A stretch of DNA of 64,000 nt from Candidatus Cryptobacteroides gallistercoris (GTDB lineage: Bacteria > Bacteroidota > Bacteroidia > Bacteroidales > UBA932). The number at the start of each line of letters is the position of its first letter. The first letter of the stretch is position 1. Where the stretch lies: assembly GCA_017694835.1 (NCBI GenBank), contig JADIMJ010000065.1, forward strand, positions 49,644 through 113,643, in the 5' to 3' direction. A program made the position numbers and the translations under genes. The notes beneath the pieces are model-generated. The model had not been told where the DNA came from. It was given only the letters and a program-made list of their open reading frames with translations, and did not search any database. Below, piece after piece: positions 52,602-60,435 of the stretch.

Positions 52602-54704
52602 ATGGCGGTTCTTGAAAAAATTCGCGTGAAGCTCGGGGTGTTCATATCCATCGTCATTGCACTGGCGTTGCTGTCATTCATAATTGACCCGACCACACTT
52701 GAGGCTGTTTCCAATTCAATGTCATCAAAGAATGACGTCGGGGAAATAAACGGAAAAAGGGTTTCAATCCGGGACTTTGAACAGGAAGTGGAGGATTTCA
52801 CTGCACTCAATGAGATGATGACCGGTTCCTCTGCACATTCTGAGCAGCAGATGGAGGCCACCAGAAATGCCGTATGGCAGTCACTGGTCGACAAATATCT
52901 CTTTGAGAAGGAAGCAAAGGCTGCCGGCATCAATGTCGGCAATGCCGAAATGTCGGCACTCATGTTCGGAGACGGGGATATGGTTTCGCCTCTTATTTCC
53001 GGTGACCCTGCATTTGCCGACGAAAGCGGTAACTTCTCCAGGGAAAGGTTCAATGAATTCGTGAAGGCGAGGAACACTGACCAGTCGGGAAGCATAAAGA
53101 TTTATACCGACTACCTCAAGAATACAATATATACCCAGAGGTTTTACGAAAAGTACTATTCTCTTTTTGCGCAGAGCAATGTCGCCAATCCTCTCATGCT
53201 TTCAAGGCAGATTGACGGGAACAACAATACTGTTGACGTGGAATTCGTGATGGTTCCATACGGATTCCGCACCGATTCCACGATAGTCGTATCAGACAAG
53301 GAAATAAAGGATTACTATAAGTCACACAAGGAATTGTACCGTCAGCAGGCAAGCCGGGACATTGAGTATGTGGTGTTTGAGGTGAAGCCTTCCGATGAGG
53401 ACATAGCGGCAGCAAATGAGCAGATTCTCAAGGTATATGACGAATTTGCCTCAGCCGGCAAAGATGAGATGAAAGGCTTTCTCCTGAGGAATTCCGACAG
53501 GCCTTATTCCGAATATTACTACAGGCCGGGAGAACTTTCAACCATATCAGCCGATGTCAACGACTTCGTATTCAATGACGGAAAAGGTGCATCAAAAGTA
53601 TTTACAAAGGACAATACATTCTATGTGGCCAAGGTCATTGACAGCAGGATGGTGCCTGATTCAGTGTTTGTCAAGCATATTCTTCTTCAGGGAGAGCAGG
53701 AGGCGCTTGCGGACAGCCTTGTCGGAGTCCTGAACAGAGGAGGGGAATCATTTGCAAATATAGCCGCCCTCTATTCAGCTGACCAGAATCCGAATGTAGC
53801 CGAAAGGGGAGACATAGGCTGGATGACCCAGACTTATATGATACCCGGGATGGAATCTGTCATGACAGCTCCTCTCAACAAGATTTTTGTCCTTGACACA
53901 CAGTATGGCAAGCATATAGTAAAAGTGACGGACAGGACTGAGCCTCTTCTCAAGAAGCAGGTTGCTATTCTGGAAAAGACTGCAATCGCCGGCAAGGAGA
54001 CTTTCAACAAGTATTATTCCCAGGCCAATGACCTTGCTGTGAAAGCCGGAGGAAAATACGAGAATTACAGGAAAGCCGTCGAGGAGTCCGGTCTGTATTC
54101 ACATCCTGTGAACAGAATGCTTGAGGGGACGGACCGCCTCGGCTCCATTGACGGAACCAAACCGGTTGCAAGATGGGCCTTTGATGCGAAGAAAGGGAAA
54201 GTGTCCGACATCATTACTGTCAACAACAATTATTTCTTCGTGGTTGCATTGAAGGGTATCCATAAGGAAGGATATGCTACTTTGGACGAAATGTCATCCG
54301 ACATCAGGAATATCCTTTACAGGGAGAAGCTCGGTGCCAAAAGAGCAGCTGAGACAGCAGAGAAAATCAAGGGACTTGACAGCATGCAGGCGATTGCCGA
54401 TACTCTCGGGACAACGGTAAGCACAAAGTCTGACATAGCATTCGCATCCCTTACTTCACAGGGTCTTGACCCGAAATTCATAGGTGCTGTGTCTGTAGCC
54501 GAAACAGGTAGGATTTCCGGGCCGCTTGCAGGAAATATCGGAGTCTATGTATATAAAGTCACCGGCAGGGACACGGGAGCATTCTATACAGAGGATGATG
54601 CCAGGACAAGAGATTCCCAGATGACAAGGTACAGTCTTCAGATGCTTGTGCCTGTCATGATGCAGGATGCTGACGTAAAGGACAACAGGGCAAGGTTCTA
54701 TTGA
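52602..54704 (+). CDS. PpiD/SurA-like peptidyl-prolyl isomerase
   Basis: 700 aa. One N-terminal membrane anchor (about 11-28, LGVFISIVIALALLSFIID), a SurA-N-like chaperone region (GEINGKRVSIRDFEQEVEDF...QSLVDKYLFEKEAKAAGI) and a parvulin rotamase domain (about 345-445; VFVKHILLQGEQEALADSL...YSADQNPNVAERGDIGWMT). It is the usual PpiD-type periplasmic folding factor, tethered to the inner membrane and acting on proteins leaving SecYEG. Last gene of the operon; a bidirectional terminator follows. The gldE-like gene found between lptC and ppiD in some relatives is absent here. Confidence 0.93.
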   Translation: MAVLEKIRVKLGVFISIVIALALLSFIIDPTTLEAVSNSMSSKNDVGEINGKRVSIRDFEQEVEDFTALNEMMTGSSAHSEQQMEATRNAVWQSLVDKYLFEKEAKAAGINVGNAEMSALMFGDGDMVSPLISGDPAFADESGNFSRERFNEFVKARNTDQSGSIKIYTDYLKNTIYTQRFYEKYYSLFAQSNVANPLMLSRQIDGNNNTVDVEFVMVPYGFRTDSTIVVSDKEIKDYYKSHKELYRQQASRDIEYVVFEVKPSDEDIAAANEQILKVYDEFASAGKDEMKGFLLRNSDRPYSEYYYRPGELSTISADVNDFVFNDGKGASKVFTKDNTFYVAKVIDSRMVPDSVFVKHILLQGEQEALADSLVGVLNRGGESFANIAALYSADQNPNVAERGDIGWMTQTYMIPGMESVMTAPLNKIFVLDTQYGKHIVKVTDRTEPLLKKQVAILEKTAIAGKETFNKYYSQANDLAVKAGGKYENYRKAVEESGLYSHPVNRMLEGTDRLGSIDGTKPVARWAFDAKKGKVSDIITVNNNYFFVVALKGIHKEGYATLDEMSSDIRNILYREKLGAKRAAETAEKIKGLDSMQAIADTLGTTVSTKSDIAFASLTSQGLDPKFIGAVSVAETGRISGPLAGNIGVYVYKVTGRDTGAFYTEDDARTRDSQMTRYSLQMLVPVMMQDADVKDNRARFY

Positions 54705-54760
54705 TTCGGCTTGGCTGAAGGCAGATGAATTTCTGCCGGCCTGGTCAGATACCATAAATT

Positions 54761-54794
54761 TTAAGGGCGACCGGAATGGCCGCCCTTAATCTTT
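54761..54794 (+). terminator. terminator between ppiD and ychF (convergent)
   Basis: Perfect 9-bp stem TTAAGGGCG / CGCCCTTAA with an 11-nt loop, followed by TCTTTG. On the other strand it is followed by AATTTATG, so it may serve both directions weakly. Confidence 0.75.
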
Positions 54795-54811
54795 GCTGTC
54801 AATAATCTTTG

Positions 54812-55915
54812 TCAGACATTGAAAAGGAAATGCATGATGTCCCCGTCCTGGACTACATAGTCCTTTCCTTCAATTCCGAGCTTTCCTGCGGCTCTGCAGG
54901 CAGCTTCGGACTTCAGTTCAACGAAATCCTCATACTTGATGACTTCGGCGCGTATAAAGCCTTTTTCAAAGTCAGTATGGATGACTCCGGCTGCCTTGGG
55001 GGCCTTGTCTCCTTTGTTGATTGTCCATGCCCTGCATTCATCTGCTCCTGCGGTGAAGAAAGTCTGGAGATTGAGCAGGGAATATGCCTTCTGTATAAGT
55101 CTTGTTACTCCTGACTCGGCAAGTCCGATTTCTTCCAGGAACATCTGACGCTCTTCGTATGTATCCAGTTCGGCTATGTCGGATTCTATCTTTGCCGCAA
55201 TCACGAGTATCTCCGCATTTTCATCTTTCACAGCTTCGCGGACTCTTTCTACATACCGGTTTCCTTCGGCGGCGGAAGCCTCGTCAACATTGCATATATA
55301 CATGACAGGCTTGTTGGTGAGAAGGAAAAGGTCCTTTGCAAGCTGCTCCTCTTCAGGAGTTTCCGTTGCCACTGTCCGGCATGACTTTCCCTGAAGGAGG
55401 GCTTCCCTGTATCGCTGGAGGAGCTCGCACAATTTTTTGGCGCTCTTGTCTCCGCCCGACTGAGCCTGCTTCTGTACTTTTGCAAGCCTGTTTTCAACTG
55501 TCTCAAGGTCTTTGAGCTGCAGTTCCATGTCAATTACTTCCTTGTCCCTGACCGGGTCCACGCTTCCGTCGACATGGACGATGTTGGGGTCGTCGAAACA
55601 TCTCAGTACATGAAGTATGGCATCAGTTTCCCTTATGTTTGCAAGAAACTGGTTCCCCAGTCCTTCGCCCTTGCTTGCCCCCTTGACAAGTCCTGCAATG
55701 TCCACAATCTCTACTGTCGCAGGCACGACTCTTTTCGGCTTGCACAGCTGTTCAAGCACTTCAAGCCTCTTGTCGGGCACTATCGTAGAACCGATGTTGG
55801 GCTCTATGGTACAGAAAGGGAAATTGGCGCTCTGGGCTTTCCCGGAGCTTATACAATTGAAGAGAGTGGATTTTCCTACATTGGGAAGTCCTACTATTCC
55901 GCACTTGAGTGACAT
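54812..55915 (-). CDS. ychF: ribosome-binding ATPase YchF
   Basis: 367 aa. P-loop GIVGLPNVGKSTLFNCIS, DIAGLVKGASKGEGLGNQFL, a degenerate G4 motif (CNVDE in place of NKxD, typical of YchF, which prefers ATP), a coiled-coil arm and a C-terminal TGS domain (GVIHTDFEKGFIRAEVI). YchF associates with ribosomes and affects stress responses. It is the first leftward gene right of the putative origin, convergent with ppiD. Confidence 0.97.
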   Translation of the reverse strand: MSLKCGIVGLPNVGKSTLFNCISSGKAQSANFPFCTIEPNIGSTIVPDKRLEVLEQLCKPKRVVPATVEIVDIAGLVKGASKGEGLGNQFLANIRETDAILHVLRCFDDPNIVHVDGSVDPVRDKEVIDMELQLKDLETVENRLAKVQKQAQSGGDKSAKKLCELLQRYREALLQGKSCRTVATETPEEEQLAKDLFLLTNKPVMYICNVDEASAAEGNRYVERVREAVKDENAEILVIAAKIESDIAELDTYEERQMFLEEIGLAESGVTRLIQKAYSLLNLQTFFTAGADECRAWTINKGDKAPKAAGVIHTDFEKGFIRAEVIKYEDFVELKSEAACRAAGKLGIEGKDYVVQDGDIMHFLFNV

Positions 55916-55938
55916 GATATTATGCTGTTTTTGGGCGG

Positions 55939-55946
55939 CAAATTTA
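55939..55946 (-). promoter_or_regulatory. -7 box of ychF
   Basis: Minus-strand TAAATTTG fits TAnnTTTG, 24 nt before the ATG; no -33 TTG at normal spacing. Confidence 0.35.
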
Positions 55947-56053
55947 CTAATTATTCATGCATTTCGCCACATTTTTCTCTTTTTGGGCATTATTTCTCTT
56001 TCAAGTTCAGATATTGTGAATAAAAAAAATTGAGTCAATGTAAGTAAACTGTT

Positions 56054-57118
56054 ATGGCAACCGGCGGTAAATATGCAGTCATCATTGTTTTGTCATGGCT
56101 CTTGTTCCTGCTTCCTTCCGTATGTGCATGCGGCAGATGTCCTGGCAATGACTCCCTGCTGGTCATGTTCTGGAATCTTGAGAATTTCTTTGACTGGAGG
56201 GATTCCGGTACAAGCGGTTCGGACAGGGAATTTTCTTCATTCGGCGAGAGGCACTGGACAAAGGGGCGCTTCTATGCCAAATGCAATGCTGCGGCAAAGG
56301 CAATCCTGTGGACAGGCAGCAAATATGGACGGATGCCGGATGTGGTCGGCGTTGCTGAAGTTGAAAACAGATTTGTGGTCAATTCTCTGGTGAAATCCAC
56401 AGCATTGCGGAAATACGGCTATGAAACTGTGCATTATGATTCGCCGGACCGGAGAGGAATTGACGTAGCCCTCGCATACAGGAAAAGTGTCTTTGAAAAA
56501 GTACTTTCCAGACCTGTGCGGGTATCCGGGGATTCATCGGCATTCGTTACCAGAGACATTCTGCATGTGGCTCTGAAGCATTGTCAGACAGGGGTGACAT
56601 GGCATTTTCTTGTAAACCATCATCCGTCGAAATACGGGGGAGCCCTGGTGTCCGGCCCCAGGCGCAGGAAAGCCATGGATGTGATGCTTTCCGTATGTGA
56701 CTCCATTTGTTCAGCGCATCCGGATGCCGGATTGCCGGGACCGGACGGAGACGGGCCCCGGATTGTATGCATGGGAGATTTCAATGATACTCCGGACAGT
56801 CCTCTCTTCGGATTCGATGCTTCATTTCTTGTCAACAAGGCAGAATGTCTGCATCAAAAAGGTGAGGGGACAATCCGGTATGAGGGGAAACGGGAAATGA
56901 TTGACATGTTCATAGTGTCTCCGCATGTTGCGGAGAACTCGGAAATGATTGTGCTGAAGATACCGTTTCTTACGGTCCCTGACAATGCCCATTCCGGAGA
57001 AAAGCCTTTCAGGACATATTCAGGGCCGAAATATATCGGCGGAGTGAGCGACCATTGTCCCATATTGTTGAAAATAAAAATTGATTTGTCAATGGATATT
57101 GGTATCTTTGGAAGATGA
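56054..57118 (+). CDS. secreted EEP-family endonuclease/phosphatase
   Basis: 354 aa with a signal peptide (VIIVLSWLLFLLPSVCACG). EEP motifs: MFWNLENFFDW, VGVAEVENRFV (metal-binding Glu), FLVNHHPSKYGG, CMGDFNDTPDSP and GGVSDHCPILLKI. The ExxNRFVV form with LENFFD is that of the large Bacteroidota EEP branch, often called endonuclease. It is the second such enzyme in this window, with little similarity to the one at 17.1-17.9 kb beyond the motifs. Substrate unknown. The last part of its gene contains the galK promoter. Confidence 0.9.
   Translation: MATGGKYAVIIVLSWLLFLLPSVCACGRCPGNDSLLVMFWNLENFFDWRDSGTSGSDREFSSFGERHWTKGRFYAKCNAAAKAILWTGSKYGRMPDVVGVAEVENRFVVNSLVKSTALRKYGYETVHYDSPDRRGIDVALAYRKSVFEKVLSRPVRVSGDSSAFVTRDILHVALKHCQTGVTWHFLVNHHPSKYGGALVSGPRRRKAMDVMLSVCDSICSAHPDAGLPGPDGDGPRIVCMGDFNDTPDSPLFGFDASFLVNKAECLHQKGEGTIRYEGKREMIDMFIVSPHVAENSEMIVLKIPFLTVPDNAHSGEKPFRTYSGPKYIGGVSDHCPILLKIKIDLSMDIGIFGR
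57081..57110 (+). promoter_or_regulatory. promoter of galK
   Basis: TTG (57081-57083), a 19-nt spacer and TATCTTTG (57103-57110) match the Bacteroidota promoter exactly. It lies inside the end of the upstream EEP gene, 48 nt before the galK ATG. Confidence 0.75.
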
Positions 57119-57157
57119 ACTGCATGATTTTGACAAAACAATTAAACCACAATAGAA

Positions 57158-58303
57158 ATGAAATCAAGGATATCTGAAAAATTCAGAACTCTTTTCGGCC
57201 ATGACGGCGAGTTCTTTGCGTCAGCCGGCAGAATCAATCTCATCGGTGAACATACAGACTATAACGGCGGATATGTCTTTCCCGGAGCGGTGGACAAGGG
57301 GATAATCGCTGAAATAGAGCCCAATGGATCAGAGAAGGTGTGTGTCTATGCCCTGGATCTTGATGAATGTGTGGAATTCGGCTTTGAAGAGGAGAACATA
57401 CCTCAGCAGAGCTGGGCAAGGTATGTGTTCGGGGTCTGCAGGGAAATCATCAAGAGAGGAGGAAAGATAGGCGGATTCAATGCCGTTTTTGCCGGGGATG
57501 TGCCTATTGGTGCAGGAATGTCCTCGTCCGCTGCCCTTGAAAGCACATTTGCATTTGCCCTTGATTGTCTTTTCAATCTCGGCATCGACAAATTCGAACT
57601 TGCAAGGATAGGCCAGTCCACTGAACACAACTATTGCGGAGTAAAGTGCGGAATCATGGACCAGTTCGCCTCGATATTCGGAAAGAAGGGGCATCTCATC
57701 AGGCTTGACTGCAAGACAATGGAATACAAATATTATCCGTTCAATCCTGAAGGCTACAGGCTTGTCCTTCTTGACTCTGCCGTAAAGCATGAGCTGGCGT
57801 CGTCAGCCTACAACAGAAGGCGCGAATCCTGCGAAAGGGCTGCTGCCGCAATCAGGAAAAACCATCCTGAAGTAGAATTCCTCAGGGATGCAGGCAAGGA
57901 ATGGCTGGATGAAGTGAAGGATGTCATTTCGGAAGAGGACTACAGGAGGGCGGAATATGTTATAGAAGAGGTTCAGCGTGTTCTTGACGTGTGTGATGCC
58001 CTTGAAAGGGGAGATTATGAGACTGTGGGAGAGAAGATGTACGAGACGCATCATGGAATGAGCCGTCTCTATGAAGTCAGCTGCGAAGAACTTGATTATC
58101 TCAACGATATAGCAAAGGAATGCGGTGTAACAGGCTCCAGGGTCATGGGCGGCGGCTTCGGAGGCTGTACAATCAATCTTGTGAAGGACGGACTCTATGA
58201 CGGGTTCATATCAAAGGCGAAGGCGGCCTTCAAGGAAAAGTTCGGCCATGAGCCCAAAGTCTATGATGTGGTCATCAGCGACGGGGCACGCAAGCTGGAA
58301 TAG
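57158..58303 (+). CDS. galK: galactokinase GalK
   Basis: 381 aa, GHMP kinase family. Galactokinase signature GRINLIGEHTDYNGGYVFPGA, ATP-binding GDVPIGAGMSSSAALE, the catalytic-Asp region GVKCGIMDQFASIFG, and the C-terminal motif RVMGGGFGGCTINLV. It phosphorylates galactose to galactose-1-phosphate, the entry step of the Leloir pathway. galT, galE and galM are not next to it. It has its own promoter, separating it from the EEP gene. Confidence 0.97.
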   Translation: MKSRISEKFRTLFGHDGEFFASAGRINLIGEHTDYNGGYVFPGAVDKGIIAEIEPNGSEKVCVYALDLDECVEFGFEEENIPQQSWARYVFGVCREIIKRGGKIGGFNAVFAGDVPIGAGMSSSAALESTFAFALDCLFNLGIDKFELARIGQSTEHNYCGVKCGIMDQFASIFGKKGHLIRLDCKTMEYKYYPFNPEGYRLVLLDSAVKHELASSAYNRRRESCERAAAAIRKNHPEVEFLRDAGKEWLDEVKDVISEEDYRRAEYVIEEVQRVLDVCDALERGDYETVGEKMYETHHGMSRLYEVSCEELDYLNDIAKECGVTGSRVMGGGFGGCTINLVKDGLYDGFISKAKAAFKEKFGHEPKVYDVVISDGARKLE

Positions 58304-58319
58304 AACACTGTCGGCATAG

Positions 58320-58336
58320 GGCATGCACTGCATGCC
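58320..58336. repeat. 17-nt palindrome between galK and the CpXC gene
   Basis: GGCATGCA-C-TGCATGCC is a perfect palindrome in the 34-bp gap between two convergent stop codons. It may act as a weak terminator or transcript-end hairpin; no T run follows. Confidence 0.6.
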
Positions 58337-58337
58337 G

Positions 58338-59003
58338 CTATCTTATATGAGATTCAAGCCAGGCGGAATCGATTTTTTCGAATCCTTCGCCTGGCTTCAT
58401 TGAAGGATTCCTCTGCATGATGCCCATGCAGTCTTCATAGACATTGTAGCCTATGCTTACGCCGGTCATTCTGCCTTCCGCCGGATACATCAGTGTGATG
58501 GTGCGTCCCGGGCCTTCTCCTTGCATTGAGTAGAAGTGGAATACTGCCGATGCTGTATTTTCTGCCTTTTCCTTGTCAGGTGCCTTTGCCATCAGCTCCA
58601 TCTTAGTGACATATTTGCAGATTTCAATCACAGCGTCGTCAAGTCCTGCGTCAGCGACAAGAACTTTTTCCATCAGGGAGCCCGTGTCCTGCACAAGCCT
58701 GAGCGTATAGTTTCCTATTGCCTTGGCATGGAGAGAAATCGAATTCATCTGTGCTTCGGATATGTCAATGCCTTCCGGAAGCAGCCATACCATCAGCCTT
58801 TGGTCCGGATCGTGGTAAAGTGTCTCGTATTTTGCGAGATTCACTTGTCCGCATGACGGGCATTTCCACAGAAAGAGAGAGCCGTCCTTCACCTTGTCCT
58901 TGAGTTCTGGGTTCTCGGAAACGTTAATGCTCCTGTAGATGGTGATGCTGTCCTTCGTGCCGCATTTCGTGCAGGCGGCCTCTGCATTTCTTATGATTGA
59001 CAT
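58338..59003 (-). CDS. CpXC-domain zinc-binding protein
   Basis: 221 aa from ATG 59003 (MSIIRNAEAACTKCG); the track's 59051 start adds 16 residues. Two zinc-ribbon pairs, CTKCG and CPSCG, separated by about 35 residues (DSITIYRSINVSENPELKDKVKDGSLFLWKCPSCG), define the CpXC domain. The rest (about 80-221) is an alpha/beta region with no recognised activity. The family is of unknown function. A -7-like box TATTTTTG (59068-59061) is 58 nt upstream. Confidence 0.85.
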   Translation of the reverse strand: MSIIRNAEAACTKCGTKDSITIYRSINVSENPELKDKVKDGSLFLWKCPSCGQVNLAKYETLYHDPDQRLMVWLLPEGIDISEAQMNSISLHAKAIGNYTLRLVQDTGSLMEKVLVADAGLDDAVIEICKYVTKMELMAKAPDKEKAENTASAVFHFYSMQGEGPGRTITLMYPAEGRMTGVSIGYNVYEDCMGIMQRNPSMKPGEGFEKIDSAWLESHIR

Positions 59004-59060
59004 ATCCTGCTCATTTTGTTCCTGAAATGCACTCTGTCCCGGAAAATCCATTCAAAAGGA

Positions 59061-59068
59061 CAAAAATA
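59061..59068 (-). promoter_or_regulatory. -7 box of the CpXC gene
   Basis: Minus-strand TATTTTTG fits TAnnTTTG; no -33 TTG at normal spacing. It is divergent from the yeiH promoter. Confidence 0.35.
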
Positions 59069-59104
59069 GCAAATTAATCGTTTTGTCCATGACGCTTTCT
59101 TGAT

Positions 59105-59135
59105 TTGGAATTATTATAAATTGAAATTATCTTTG
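59105..59135 (+). promoter_or_regulatory. promoter of yeiH-like gene
   Basis: TTG (59105-59107, within TTTG), a 20-nt spacer and TATCTTTG (59128-59135) match the Bacteroidota promoter. The leader is about 58 nt. Confidence 0.75.
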
Positions 59136-59199
59136 CCGCTTCCCGTGCTGCTGCGGCAGTGATGCGGAGTGTACTGAACCCAAACCAAATTTCTGCAGA

Positions 59200-60435
59200 A
59201 TGAAGAAGTGGCTTAGACAATTTGCCTCGGAAGACTGGATAATAGTCTTTGCCGGAGCGGTCATCCTTTCACTCGCCATAGCGTTTCCGACAATAATGCC
59301 CGAGATGCCGAAGACACTTGTGTCAGGCGAAGACTGGCTTTCGGCCCTGTATATGTTTCTTTTTGTGCTGGTGCTGACTTATGTCACCTCGGGGGCTCTG
59401 AGGAGGCCTCTCAAAGGCATTTTCCTGTCATTGCTCGTCATTTTCGCCCTGACTCTCGGCGCCCAGCTGCTGGCATCAGTCCCTGCCGTCAGGAAACTCG
59501 GCTTTGAGCCGGTTTTCTTTGCGGTGATACTGGGACTTCTGGTCAGCAATGTAACCGGTGTTCCAAAATGGCTGAAACCTGCCATTCAGAGTGAATTCTA
59601 CATCAAGATAGGCATCATCTGCCTCGGTTCCACGATTCTTTTCAAGGAAGTCCTCGAATCGGGGGCGTTCGGGCTGGCGCAGTCGCTCATTGTTGTCTTC
59701 TCGGTCTGGTATTTTGCCTTCTGGGTAGGCAAGAAGATGCATGTCGACCCTGAGATGAGGACAATGCTGTCATCGGCGGTTTCAATCTGCGGAGTGTCCG
59801 CGGCAATCGCCACCTGCGGAGTCATAAAGGGAGACAACAAAAAACTTTCCTATGTGATATCCCTCGTTCTCATCATAGCCATTCCGATGATGTATCTGCT
59901 GCCGTGGCTTTCCGGACTGATGGGGCTGGATGAAGAAGTGGCAGGGGCCTGGCTCGGGGGGACCATCGACACGACAGGGGCTGTGGCTGCTTCGGGAACC
60001 CTGATAGGGGAGACTGCTGCCAAGACAGCCGTGATAGTGAAATCCTCCCAGAATGTGCTTTTGGGTGTGGCTGCATTCGTCATCTCGCTCATGTGGTCGT
60101 ACCGGGGGACAAATCAGGCCGAGCGTCCGACTTTGGGCGTCATCTGGGACCGTTTCCCGAAATTCGTCGTGGGATTTATCCTTGCTTCCCTCGTGTTCAG
60201 CTTCTGCATGGACGAGACGACGGCCAAGGCAGTCGGCACGGTGACAAAAGGCTTCCAGAACACTCTCTTCAGCATAGCTTTCGTCTGCATCGGCCTTGAG
60301 ACAAGATTCTCCGAAATATTCGGCAGGGAAAACCGCAGGCCACTCTATGTGTTCCTGATTTCGCAGACTTTCAACATCATCGTGACCCTTCTCGTGGCAT
60401 GGGTGATGTTCGGGGTCATCAAGCCGATGTTCTGA
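59200..60435 (+). CDS. YeiH/UPF0324 family membrane protein (putative exporter)
   Basis: 411 aa with about ten hydrophobic helices. Family signatures are SAVSICGVSAAIATCGVI (about 191) and GGTIDTTGAVAASGTLIGE (about 250), both in membrane-flanking Gly/Ala/Ser-rich segments of PF03601. Members are proposed to export sulfate or other anions, but no substrate is proven. The stop codon directly abuts the stop of the opposite-strand gene (60435/60436) without a terminator. Confidence 0.92.
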   Translation: MKKWLRQFASEDWIIVFAGAVILSLAIAFPTIMPEMPKTLVSGEDWLSALYMFLFVLVLTYVTSGALRRPLKGIFLSLLVIFALTLGAQLLASVPAVRKLGFEPVFFAVILGLLVSNVTGVPKWLKPAIQSEFYIKIGIICLGSTILFKEVLESGAFGLAQSLIVVFSVWYFAFWVGKKMHVDPEMRTMLSSAVSICGVSAAIATCGVIKGDNKKLSYVISLVLIIAIPMMYLLPWLSGLMGLDEEVAGAWLGGTIDTTGAVAASGTLIGETAAKTAVIVKSSQNVLLGVAAFVISLMWSYRGTNQAERPTLGVIWDRFPKFVVGFILASLVFSFCMDETTAKAVGTVTKGFQNTLFSIAFVCIGLETRFSEIFGRENRRPLYVFLISQTFNIIVTLLVAWVMFGVIKPMF

